Shown piece by piece: positions 33,455 through 44,895 of a DNA stretch of 64,000 nucleotides. The notes below the pieces were generated by a model. The model was not told where the DNA came from. It ran no database searches and saw only the letters and a list, made by a program, of their open reading frames with translations. The stretch spans positions 29,038,682 through 29,102,681 of the forward strand of contig NC_092685.1 of NCBI RefSeq assembly GCF_964275005.1, written 5' to 3'. The stretch is from Diadema setosum (Eukaryota > Echinodermata > Echinoidea > Diadematoida > Diadematidae). Position numbers and translations under genes: made by a program. Position 1 is the stretch's first letter. Every line of letters begins with the position of its first letter.

Positions 33455-34032
33455 GACAGGTAGCCCGGGGCGACCAAAAAATTGACTTCGGGCCTCTCAA
33501 TATCCAAACAGACTATCTTCTGGTGGCCCTAAGGGGCAACTTGGATTCTAAATTATTCCAAGAGCATCATGTTGGACCCCCCCTTTTTTTTTTTTGTTAT
33601 TGTACTGTTAATCGTTATCGACTGCCAAACAGTCAAGCTTCACGCTTATTTTTGGCAATCGTTCTGTACGCAAATTCAGATGTAACTCATTGAACTACAT
33701 CCCAGATGCATTTTATAGTTGATGAAAATAATGATTTTTTTTTTTAAATATTCATACTACTGTTATTTATGTAATGTTAACGAAATTGCAGAAAATTTGA
33801 TGTATTTGAAAAAAGAAATTGCAGGAAATTTGATGTATTTGAAAAAAAAATGGCACACAGAGAAAAATTAAATTAAATCAAATCAAATCAAATAAAAAAA
33901 TGAAGTGTGATGTTTCCTTTACTTTAGGCTGGTACATTTTAATTCTTCGGACCACCGCAATTTGAAATCTAAACATGTTAGTGGTCCGAACCGACCACCC
34001 TAGAAAAAAAAAGTTAGTGTCGAGCCTAAACA
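33455..34032. mobile_element. Decayed hAT-like element related to the copy at 58.3 kb
   Basis: GGTAGCCCGGGGCGACCAAA at the left and TTCGGACCACCGC, GTGGTCCGAA and AGTTAGTGTCGAGCC at the right match segments of the 58.3 kb element (GGGCTACCGGGCCACC, TTAGTGTTGAGCCCTG). Further fragments with GGCCCGA occur at 32.55-32.70 kb. Outer ends are not intact. Confidence 0.4.
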
Positions 34033-34205
34033 TGTATAGTAACAGTTATTATGACAGCACCAAACGGGAAGTTATGGGAAATGCGTAATCTTGGTCTTCG
34101 AACGGTGCCCAATGGTCTGTGACATGAAGCAGTGGCTGCGAATAGTCTCTTTGTGTTCACGATTCAGCAAAGCCATTTTTGTGCGAAAAGGCTGAGCAGT
34201 TCTAT

Positions 34206-34500
34206 CTTGCTGTTTCTTTGATATCTATGAGTTTAGTTATATACAGGCCTTATTTGTGCACCCCTTTAAAATCTACTCCTGTTCATCAGTGCATTGGGCG
34301 TACACTGGAATCAGCCATCCGACATTACTTAATGACAGTGAACCTCTCAAACGTTGTTGACTTTGTTACTGGAATAGATTCTTTTTCACTATACCAAATG
34401 CAGTCGGGCTTTTGTGATGGTGCACGCAACGAGAAACACTGCCAGAGCCCCAGTCCCATAACTGGTTCTACTTGGACTTATAATCTATATATGTTTGAAA
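34206..34500 (+). pseudogene. Possible decayed LINE reverse transcriptase fragment
   Basis: The frame reads YRPYLCTPL, then GRTLESAIRHYLMT and SLYQMQSGFCDGARN, whose order and spacing resemble the YRPISL / LE..I...LM / QSGFR.GRS blocks of non-LTR reverse transcriptases. Similarity is weak and the catalytic region is missing. Confidence 0.28.
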
Positions 34501-34842
34501 TAACGCAACGATTTTTTTTTTCGGGGGGGGGGGGGGAAACATTTTTCCTGCAATTGTAATGAATAGCAAAAGCATAACCATGTTCTTTTCAATTGATTTT
34601 TTTTTTCAAATATTCCACCAAAAGTGCGCATCACACCATCCCCTGCTCGGTTAGATACTAGCTTTTCAAATGAGTTGATCAGTAATAATACAATCACTCA
34701 ATGCTAAATTGTATAAAATGGTGATTTTCACCAGTCTCATCCCGATCATCCTTGGATCATGTTGCTTTGCTACAGATTGCTGTCCTCCAGCAAAACCTCA
34801 TTGAAAGAGAGTGTCTACGCCATACCCCAGACCCTTTCCGTG

Positions 34843-34923
34843 ACCCTAACCCTATCGAATCCTGAACCTAATCCTAACCATAACCCAAACTCTAACTCCA
34901 AGCCTAACCCTAACTCTAATCTT
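34843..34923 (+). repeat. Degenerate telomere-like (CCCTAA)n stretch
   Basis: CCTAACCCTA, CCTAATCCTAACCATAACCC and CCTAACCCTAACTCTAATC appear in a run of about 80 bp with the 6 bp register mostly kept. TTAGGG is the usual animal telomere unit. Confidence 0.7.
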
Positions 34924-35034
34924 TACTTTTACTTTTCACCAACCAGTATTTAACCGGAGATAATTGTATGAGCATTTATTTTAAGCATTTGAGATATTTT
35001 TTTACAGAATGTGAGGTGCAACACCGTTCTGATT

Positions 35035-35330
35035 CTCCCTCAAATGAGGTCAGAATGTTTCAAATGCTGTTAGAATGCCGTAGGAATATTTAGAATGCAA
35101 TCAGAGTCCGATTACAATACCCTTCGAATGCAGATCGATATTTCTCCACTTCGAATGCTCCTCGAATGTTTTAAGCATGGGTAAACCATTCGGGCTGGCC
35201 ACAAGAATGGGCCTGAATGTTTGGAACGCACTCAGAATGTCGTCAGAATTTTTAGAATGCACTTCGAATATGCAGGAATGCAGTAGGAATTTTCATTCCA
35301 GCGGCATTCCGGCTCATTCCGCCTCTAGTG
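35035..35330. repeat. GAATG-rich degenerate minisatellite
   Basis: GAATG or GAAT(A/T) recurs about twenty times in 300 bp, often as TTAGAATGCA, TCAGAATGT or CGAATG(C/T), at irregular 8-25 bp spacing. It is an old, scrambled short tandem array; the frame through it has no recognised product. Confidence 0.55.
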
Positions 35331-35679
35331 TGACGGGGGGTATTATAACGGACAAACATGTCCAATAATAACAATGTGATAACGACACATTCATTTTTAG
35401 ACAAAAATTCATGATGTGTTCGTAATTGATAATACCGTTTCTCGAAACTAGAGCCTTTTTTTTTTTATCATACACCCGACTTTGACAAAACTGACTTTGA
35501 CAAAACTGCTATACCGATCTGCTCTTACTGCATTTAGGTCCTACTGCACTTGCGGCATTTTCTGCCCTCTTTTTTCCTGTCGTCATCTAGATTGAATGAG
35601 CGCAATTTCCCCTTTAAGTCGCCGATGAGCTATGTTCAACCATGGAGGTAGTACCTCCATGGTTCAACGCATGGGGATA

Positions 35680-37720
35680 CATATTTTCATTTCATTTCAT
35701 TTCATTTCATTTTATTGTTTCTGTATGGTACAATATAATCAACTCTGATCACTTTCAGAAATAAATACATGATTCATAATGATTCATGGCTGATTTTGCA
35801 CATGACAGGTAATCAAATCATTGTGACAGAGAACGAAGACATAGTGACAATAAACAAAAAAGTCAAGGTCGACCATACAGGAGGATCCCCAGTAAGCCGA
35901 GCTTGATATTGGGGTCTCGTACACAAATAAATAAATAAACAGTTTCAACCAACTATCGGTTTACTTAACTACAACAAAACAAACTAGTTTTACACAACAA
36001 AAAACAGTTACACAACAAAACATACACGGACATGTACGCAGGTGATGCTAAGAAAGAAAAACAAAGAAGAAGGGGACAGCGATAATGAAAGATGGTGAGA
36101 AAGAACAGGAGAGAGAGAGAGAGAAATAGAAAGACTCCTCGTTCACTGTACAATAACACACTGTGCAAATACAACACTATTGCAGGTGCATTCACCCTGT
36201 TGCCAGGTAACGGCTGGGTGTAGCAACGTACAGACCAGTTACTTACATCTGCATACAAAAATAGAGAAACATTCCATGGCATGCCTACAACAGAAGGCAG
36301 AGTACAACATAGAATGAAGATGCTTCAAGTAACAAAAGAATTCATGTTCTGGATATGTAAATTAAGTCACTGATATTTAGCAACAAGCATATGTTTAACA
36401 AATCTTTTAGAGGAACCAATCGAGCGAATTGCACGGGACTGAGATGGTAAAGAATTCCACACGTCTGGGCCAGTATGCCGAATTGATTTTTTAGCTAAAC
36501 AAATTCTGGGATTTATAAGATGAATATTGGAGGCATTTCTTGTAGGGTATAGGAGTGGATTTGTTTATTGAGTTGGAAAATATTCATGAAATAAGAAGGT
36601 AAACACTGAATATTGTAGCGAAACGTGAAGGAAGCAGTCTGTAAAAAATTGATGTCATCAATCAGTCACAGCACAAATACGCATGGCTTTCTTTTGGAGC
36701 AAAAATATTGAATTTGTATACTACTGTATGAAGTTGCCCAGACAATGTTGCAATAATTTATATATGGAAAAAGAGTGAGTTATACAATACAAAAAGAGTT
36801 TCTACCGGAAGAAAATACCGTAATTTACGTAGAACACCAATATTGCGTGCAATAGGATTTGATATATGTCTGATATGATCAGACCAATTTAAATATTCAT
36901 TAATAACAACACCCAAAAATTTTATACATGATTTTTGTTCAATTGCAATATCATCTATGTGTAACACATTATTTTCTGGATCATGATTTGTTCTTCTATA
37001 ACCTTTAAAATGAATAAAACTCGTTTTCGACAAGTTAAGAGATAACACGTTGCTCCGGAGCCAAAGTGACAATTTCGGTAGTTCAGCATTCAGTTTCGAA
37101 ATAAGACTATTGTAATCAGCATGGGAAAAGAATACATTGGTATCATCGGTAAAGAGAATATATTGCAATGAATCTGACACATTTACATATATTAGGAATA
37201 AAAGCGGGCCTAAAATGGATCCCTGCGGGACACCACATGTTAACGGAAGCAAAGTAGATGAATGAGAATCGTAAACAATATATTGATATCTATTTGATAA
37301 GTAACTAAGAAACCAATCAAGGGCGACGCCCCGTACACCATAATACTGCAATTTGGAAAGTAAGATACCATGATCTAGAGTATCGAACGCCTTGCTGAGG
37401 TCCATAAACACGCCTATCACGTGCTTATGGTCCGCCAAGGCGCTCGATACTCTGTCGTATAGTTTCAAGAGTGCAGCATCAGTGGAATGGGCTTTACGGA
37501 AACCATACTGATCAGGATTAAGCAAATCATTGCGTGTGATAAAATTATCAACTCTGTTATACACAATTTTTCAAGAATCTTTGAAAAGGCAGGCAGAATA
37601 GAAATGGGGCGGTAATTGGATATATTTGAAGGATCATCTTTTTTTATGGATTGGTACCACCTTAGCTACTTTAAATGACTGTGAATATACACCTGTAGAT
37701 AATGATCTTTGTGGGTAAGC
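35680..37720 (-). mobile_element. Truncated Jockey/CR1-type non-LTR retrotransposon
   Basis: The minus strand carries the 3' half of a LINE: most of the reverse transcriptase, the C-terminal thumb region in broken frames (ending near DVWNSLPSQSRAIR), a 3' UTR of about 650 bp, AATAAA, and a 3' end of (ATGAA)n repeats at 35685-35712. Short tandem 3' repeats instead of a poly-A tail are typical of CR1-like and related clades. The 5' part, including any endonuclease, is absent: a 5'-truncated dead copy. Confidence 0.8.
36758..37564 (-). pseudogene. Reverse transcriptase of the LINE, longest intact stretch (268 codons)
   Basis: Seen in order: NPDQYGFRKAHSTDAAL, GVFMDLSKAFDTLDHGIL (first catalytic Asp), LTCGVPQGSILGPLLFLIYV, YILFTDDTNVFF, KLSLWLRSNVLSLNLSKT and IKFLGVVINEYLNWSDHI. 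These are the standard blocks of Jockey/CR1-type enzymes. The catalytic box is FTDD where FADD is usual, a substitution next to the essential Asp pair. Upstream, a frameshift separates PISILPAFSKILEK (about 37570-37620) from this frame, and downstream the frame is lost, so it cannot encode a working protein. Confidence 0.88.
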
Positions 37721-37724
37721 ATCG

Positions 37725-38870
37725 TCTCTTGTGTTCTTCTTTTCTTCTCTTCGTCATAGCTTGCCTCCCACAGCAACAAGCGTCAATAAACTTACTGGAC
37801 TTTGAACAATACCGAAAGATTCATTTGATGTGGAATGCTAACCATTTCGGTAACTATAAACACTGAGTATAGCAAAGTTGATTGTATGATAGCTGAATTT
37901 GAAATTCCATGACCTACATCTACATTTGAGTCCAACGTCTAGCATTCTGTTCAAGTTTACTTTGATTATAGAATCTGTAACATGTAGCATGGATTTGTTC
38001 CTTGAAAGTTGGTGAACTCATGAACCTGTTAAAAGTTATGTATATTTGATTTTTTTTTTTGGCAGATTCAGTCAACTTAACCAGTTGCATCTAACCTTTC
38101 TGCCCTATCAATAACGCAGCGAATTTATTGTGAAGTGCCAATTTTATTCGCAAAAACTAGGCCTAAACCTGTCTATCATAGATACAAGCCTGATCATAAT
38201 ACTCTGATTTGTCAAAACGTCCAAAACTGAAGGGTGTGTGTTTCGGGGATAAGTCCATTTGTCACTGACTTGTTCTGGTCTTTCAAAGAATGGAGCTGTT
38301 TTATGGTAAACACTGATGAATGCGGAAAGGTTTAGGATGTGGTTTTGGGGGAGAAAGCCTGAAAGAATTTTGTATATAGCTGATGATGGCTTGAACATGG
38401 ATTAGGAGAAAGACTTGGTGGCGGGAGGTGGAACCCATAAAGGGATAAGTGAAGCAGAATATTTATAAGAAGAGCACGTCATTGAAGTTTGAGGAAAAAA
38501 ATAGAACAATTCATTCAAAAGTTATGCATTTTTGATGTTTGGTTAGATCCATGTGGCATCATCACGGGATAAAGAAAACATCAATCCGTGACGTCACAGC
38601 ATGGGAACAGTAAAAATAGATAAATAAATAAGTAGATAAATAAATAAATGAAAGACAAGTCTGATGGGGGATGTCACAGTAAGGTGCAGTACAAAGAAAA
38701 TGATAGACAATAAACTCAGAGAATATCCTTCAAGATTGATTTTTTTTTAATGAATTGTTTATGTGAAAATATAAGTCTGTTTCTTTTTCAAACTAAAACT
38801 ATATCGTAGAAATTGTCTTTTGACAAATAATAGATATTACAGGACAACTCTGCTCTCGGCGGAGGGCGGA
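37725..38870. other. Gene-free stretch with one weak open frame
   Basis: The minus-strand frame 38144-38398 begins with ATG (MFKPSSAIYKILSGFLPQNH) and has 84 codons, but no splice context, family resemblance or neighbouring exon supports it. Otherwise AT-rich DNA with a (TAAA)n segment near 38630. Confidence 0.25.
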
Positions 38871-38878
38871 AAAAACCC

Positions 38879-38880
38879 CC

Positions 38881-38960
<80 letters not shown>
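38879..38960. repeat. (AAC)n microsatellite
   Basis: About 27 perfect AAC/CAA units. The polyglutamine frame through it is an artefact of the repeat. Confidence 0.95.
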
Positions 38961-39026
38961 ACCTCTCAAATAGTAATAATATCTAGATTTGTCACTGTTT
39001 ATTGTGAGATAGTTAACTGAGTATGT

Positions 39027-39145
39027 GGGCCGGGGTCATCCCATACGAGTCCGTCCACCCACGAGTCATACGGTCCACGTGTCAAGTTAATTAGGCCCAT
39101 GAGTCCGACACTAGGCACTGACTCAGTAGGCCAAATTACCTCCTC
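39027..39145. repeat. 'CCCACGAGT' foldback family, left-half fragment (copy 4)
   Basis: GGGGTCATCCCATACGAGTC, CACCCACGAGTCATACGG and CCCATGAGTCCGACACTAGG match the left half of copies 1 and 2; the right half is missing and replaced by T-rich DNA. Confidence 0.6.
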
Positions 39146-39565
39146 CTCCTTTTTTTTTTCTCTTTTTTTTTTTTTTTTGGTGTCTTTCAAAAAAAAATGG
39201 GAAAAATAGGCCTAGTGGAGAAGAGTAATAACAACACCCATGACTATCTGAAGGTTCCGCCCTTAGATTCCTCTCGTCTAATAAAGGGGTGGGGTGGTTG
39301 GAGGGTTATTATGGATTATCTGGTATAATGACCGCTGCATGACCCCCCCCCCCCCCCCCCCCATGAACGTTCCGATCAGGCCCTGAGTGTTTGTCATTTT
39401 ACGCGTTTGTTTTAAATACTCTTTTATTATGTTGTTCACTCAATTGTCAAAATTACTCTACAACTTATAGGTGCCTTACAGCCGCAGGCCTATATCACAA
39501 TGATCCATGATCACAAACAAGGCTTATTAATCGGACGAAAACTAAATCGACAGCTAGTAGGGCCT

Positions 39566-39720
39566 ACATTAAAGGCATAATTTACCATTTGCAGATGAAA
39601 CAAAAACCTACCATAAGTGCTTCAAAATAGTTCTAAAATGTTAGTTAGGAATAGAAATAACAAAGTAAAAATTTGAAGCAGTGTAGTCGATGGTAAAATA
39701 TATAAAATACCCTGGGCTTT
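39566..39720 (+). repeat. Dispersed repeat, copy related to 60.9 kb
   Basis: AAAGGCATAATTTACCATTT, GCAGATGAAA, AAATAGTTCTAAAATGT and AGTTAGGAATAGAAATAAC are shared in order with the MITE at 60.9 kb; this copy lacks a recognisable right end. Confidence 0.65.
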
Positions 39721-40787
39721 ATTGGGTTAAAGACCGGCAGAATTTGCAAAAGGGAAGTATAGAGTATCGAAATCGCAAAATAATATTCAAAATTTACCGT
39801 GTCGTTGGCGTAATGTATACCGTGGAATAATTGAAGTCCGACATTATTCAGGCATAGCAGAATGAAGAACGGGACAAGCGCACGACCTGCGAGTAAACGT
39901 AAACAACAACAATAACAACGCACCGTCGCACGCACACCCGCCCGCAGCCGCAGGGTGCAAAGGAGGAAACGTAATTCTTTATTTAGTAAGTTGACAGACC
40001 ATTATTTTACTCTTTCTCTCATTATAACTTATGAACAGAGTCTTTGTTAATATATGACTGAGGATTATGGTTTTTCAATGAAGGCAGACTTGTCACTGCC
40101 GGGTTACATTTCCAGGCTGCGGACACAAGCTGGATTAACGTTGTCCCACATATTGCTTTCCGTGTGGTTGAGAGTGCTCTTGCTGTGCTGCTGTGTGGTG
40201 CTGGTGGCTGTGTTGTGTACTGTAGATCCTAACATTAACGTTAGACTTGGCAATCACTTTTTGGAAGATCGATTAGTTAACTTTGCGTGAAAATTCGTGA
40301 ACAGAGTGTAAGCCATCAATGTTGGATGATGGCAAGGATGATCCATTCACTGGTTACTGACTGTAGTCATGGTCATAGACGACGCTCGGCGAGTAACGAT
40401 TTTTATAGGCCAGGTACTGAGGTAGGCATCCCCTTAAGTCTATACATAGTACGGTAGGCACGTAGTTTCTAGACGTAGACAGAAAGATCCGTCTGTCCGG
40501 AGGACTCTTTGATATTTTGCCATTAACGCTGTCCTCTGGGATCCGTGAAGCCAGACGCAGTCTCCGCGTAACATTCCCTGACGGACAGATACAGACCGAT
40601 CTTTTGGTCAAGATAGACTCCAGTGTATATCTGTAAACAGCAGGGTCAAAATTCATTGAAGATATTTGTAATACTTCTGACATGATTACTCATGCAGTAA
40701 CAAATATCTCAATAGAATTGAAAATGATCTTCAGGAGGTGAACAACTGATTTGTATTATTTTGAAGTTTAGAATGTAATAAGACCTA

Positions 40788-41568
40788 GGGTAGCCCTAAG
40801 GGCACCAGTATTCGGTCAGCCCCCGGTATTCGGTCACTTATCACTAGTCACCACCCAGTAAGTTCAACTGTCACAACACACGCAAATCACATTAATTCAC
40901 ATACTTGCACACTCATTCACAACAGGAAACTCCCTTAGCCCCCTCCAAAAATCCATCCAAAATCCCAAATTTTACCGTCAAAAGTACAGAAGCGGCGCTA
41001 CTTTCCAAAAGCGCGCGCAGATTAGACCCAGTTTTAAGAGTACGGGTTGCCGAAAAAGCGCTAAAAATTGAGAAATGCGCCATTCTCTCGCGGGATTTTT
41101 CGCTTATCGCAAGCTTGGAGTGTAATTGTATCCTCAAAAACGCAAAAGAAAAACAAAATTTCCGTACGTGCCGATACAGTGTCCCAATGTACAAGGGTTG
41201 AATGCAAGTGCCGAGGCCCCAGTATTCGGTTACTAATGGTCGCCGCAACATCCCCGATGCAATTTTGCGCCAACAAGGTAGCAGGCGCGCGCATTTTTCA
41301 GCTGCCTTGAACACGCATTGACTTTGAACGCGCACATCGCGTGACTGAATACTGGTGCCGGTGACCGTATACTGGGGAATTTTCAAGGTGAAATATTTCG
41401 GGATTTTGTGCAATTCTGTGAGATAACAAAATGAAAGTTGAGATTAAAGAAATTTGATATGTTTCACATACTGCTACATAGCTGTAGATATGATGTATGT
41501 ATGTATCAATTTAGTTTGAAAAATATTGCAAAAAAAGCTTAAGTGACCAAATACTGGGGATGTTACCC
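40788..41568. mobile_element. TA-flanked MITE just upstream of C2CD5
   Basis: The left end GGGTAGCCC..CCAGTATTCGGTCA is answered inverted by TGACCAAATACTGGGGATGT and TACCC; TA flanks both ends (40786-40787, 41569-41570), as in Tc1/mariner-type elements. Four or more internal copies of CAGTATTCGGT in both orientations make it a foldback. It ends about 220 bp before the C2CD5 start codon. Overlapping open frames in this region are products of the palindrome. Confidence 0.65.
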
Positions 41569-41786
41569 TACGAGTCAATATATTAATCAGACATCTAGGG
41601 AGGGTTTAATTGTTATTACTCGTAATGCTACACCCCGTAGCATCTCTGATACGGATGTATATCCACTACTCCAGATACACGTGCTGAGTTTAGCCTCGTC
41701 GGATCCAGCAAGGCAAGACTATATTGTATACTGAAGCTGAAGTGAAGAAATTCTCAGGTGTTCATTACCCCAGATGATGACTCAGG

Positions 41787-41876
41787 ATGCCTGGCAAATT
41801 GAAAGTGCGAGTGGTGGCAGCCAGGGACTTGCCTGTGATGGACAGGGCTAGTGACCTGGCGGATGCCTTTGCTGAG
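41787..41876 (+). CDS. C2CD5: C2CD5 coding exon 1
   Basis: Starts at ATG (MPGKLKVRVVAARDL), ends GCTGAG/GTATTT in phase 0. First C2 strands and Ca-loop residues D19 and D26. Confidence 0.95.
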
Positions 41877-44842
41877 GTATTTGTAGTAAAATACACAAGT
41901 TGTCCCACTATCAAATTAACTCTATTCCTTCATCAAATGGAGTCTGACATTGTCATGGGAGGCCAGTGCCTTTATATATATATTTTTTTTAACTCTAATT
42001 TTTCTTAATTCTATTTTTTTTTTTTTTTTTGGGGGGGGGGGTTCTTCATAAAGAACCTCCTTGATCATCCTTTTTTTTTTTTTCATAGCTTTGTTTGTCT
42101 GCTCAGTCTTGGTTTGATCTATCGAGGGTTCTCTGATTGTGGAATAGCACTTGTTCATAAGTCCATGATATTCTGTATTTCCAGAAACTAAGAAAGATAT
42201 GATATTTTGTATAAGCCTTGTTCCAATGCCTTTATAGTCTTACACAGTAAAAAGAAAACAATTAAGAGACAACATTCATTCTGAAATGATAGAGAATGGA
42301 AGCATGTTATTATGGTGCACATTTACATACAAGGAGCTTGTCTATGTAGATATGCCACCCTAGCCTGTTCTAAGATTTAAAAAAAAATTTTTTTTGATTT
42401 TTTTTCTGTTGAATGTCATGACATCAACAGGTGCGCTTTGGTCAAGTCACCCACAAAACAGAGGTCTATGGGAAGTCACTCAACCCTCAGTGGAATTCAG
42501 AATGGTTCAAATTTGAGGTATGTAACCTGTTGATTTTGAAGTCATTTGAAAGCAGCTTTTAATACAGAAAATGTTCTCATATCTTGTCATTTCATGTACT
42601 CGATTAATATTCTCTCCTGTGAAGCCACCCTGCTGGAGATGTTTTGAGTCGAGTTAAACTGGAGGGTCAAGCTTTCACATTTTTCCACATTTGAGTTATT
42701 CTCTGTCATCTTGTTAAATTGGTAAATCTCTACTAAAGTCAATATTTCTGTTTGTTTTTAAAAGCACAAGATCAGGCAAAGTAAGGTTTTCTTTGTTTTA
42801 TATGTTGTTTTGCATTTCATATCCCATGACAATTTTTTTCTTTCGTTTTTGATAGAATGCTCAATGATTTAGATTTATATTTTGGTATAGGTTGATGATG
42901 AAGAGCTACAAGATGAGCCTTTGCAAATTCGGTAAGTTAAAATTCCTAGAAAATGCATGGAAATTTTTCTTTGATGTGATAAGATATAATATATTATGAT
43001 ATGATATGACAGATATGAAATGATATGATATATGATATGATATGATATGATATGATATGATATGATATGATATGATATGATATGATATGATATGATATGA
43101 TATGATATGATATGACATATGATATGATATAATATGACATGATTGTTCTATGTGACTATGATGACAATGATGTGCCTGAGTGTAAGGCGCATAAATTCAT
43201 GAGGGAACGTAGGCAATGATACATTTTTTGTCAAATCTGTGCATCAGAAAACAAATTTGGAAACATAAAGAGGCACTGGGTTGGCCTAGGAATGGCTCAT
43301 TTCCCCAGCAGGGAGCTGAAGCTTCAGGCCATAAGTGTCTTTGAGGAAGAGCACTTATCAAACAGATTGAGTGGAATATGACGTCATACATACATTCATG
43401 TAATTCTTTGCAGGGTAATGGATCATGATACCTACAGTGCTCATGATGCCATTGGAAAAGTGAGTATTACTCGTTGTCTTTGTTGATATGATATGTACCA
43501 GAGGTGCCTGTGTTCAGTTTTTCATTCATCATCATCTATATCCAGACATTGTAATTTCTTCAATGTTTTCATAAGTGGCTCACTTACACAGCTTCATAAT
43601 GCAAGCTAATCGAGAAGATGTGAACAGGATGAGAGTAGTTAAAGTGCTTTGTTGAGGTTGGGAAGACTACAACATTTGACATGGATTATGGTGATTGACG
43701 TGCAAGAATTTCACAGAAGTGGCAAGCAAATTTGTGTTAGCGATTGTTAATAAACCTGAGGATATACTTCCAGAAAAATAATTCATATCAAAGTTGAAAA
43801 GTTAAAAGAGGAATGAAATCAAATGCCCCAGAATACTGATTTTATTAATTCTATCAAAATCTTGACGAAATGCTTACTGTGGGATGTAAATGATTATGAT
43901 TGAAATTTTACATCAATTAAACTCCTTCAGGTGTACATAGATCTAAATCCCCTCCTGTGGAAAGATGGCGTCTCGGACATTGCTGGCTGGCTTCCCATCT
44001 ATGACACCATGCATGGCATTCGTGGGGAGATTTACATTATTGTCAAAGTGGATCTCATTGAGGATGTCAACAGGTTCAGGCAGTCCTCCGTTGGAGTGCA
44101 CTTTTTTAATAGTGAGTGCTTCTCCAGGAGTGGATCACCTATTCCAGTGTGTGCTCTTGTTTTTGTTTTTGTTTTCTTATTACGTAATCCTTTGTTTGCT
44201 TTGAGTACCGATTGGCACAGGAAACCCTGTAATAATGTTCACACTAGTGGGCAATGTCCCTGGCACAAAAAGGGTTAGACTAATCATAATTCATGTCGGT
44301 GTATGTGCAAATATTAACATGTGGGCAACCTATTCAGTATCATGAAATTCATGGATAGTTGTAAAGTATAATTTCACCCCATGCTTGAGTTAAGCTATGA
44401 TAAACACAGTATTAAAGTCGGGCTAACTAAATGGAGGCAGTTTCATGATAATCAGACATAATGATTAAAAGCAATGGAATTTCAAAATTTCATGTTTTCA
44501 CCAAATAGCTCAATGTCAAGACATGCCCCTGTCAAAATGGCCGTACCACTTTGTGAACATTTCCTACTCAACCTAATTAGGTGGGAAGTTCAACTTGTCA
44601 AATTAAATCATCTCTCAGACTGTAGTTCTTTTGATGTTGTATCTATTCATTCAACAGCAAGCACAATGCCATCAGGCTACATAGTCACAGCGATCCATGG
44701 CTTCGTGGAGGAACTTGTGGTGAATGATGACCCAGAACATCAGGTAAAGGATTACAGGAGGTGTATGAATTGTGCTACATCTTCATTTTCTGTTGGTTTC
44801 ATCTTTTTTTTTTCAAGGATATCATCATTCCCAAGTGCAAAT

Positions 44843-44895
<53 letters not shown>

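Noticed and set aside
38820..39020. Polyglutamine open frame
   Set aside because: Frame through an AAC microsatellite with no flanking coding sequence.
40354..40683. 109-codon minus-strand frame starting MSEVLQISSMNF
   Set aside because: It overlaps a palindromic segment (AAAGATCCGTCTGTCCG and its mirror) and has no recognisable product; a divergent gene cannot be excluded but is unsupported.
40913..41413. 166-codon minus-strand frame upstream of C2CD5
   Set aside because: Lies wholly inside the TA-flanked MITE; open because of base composition.
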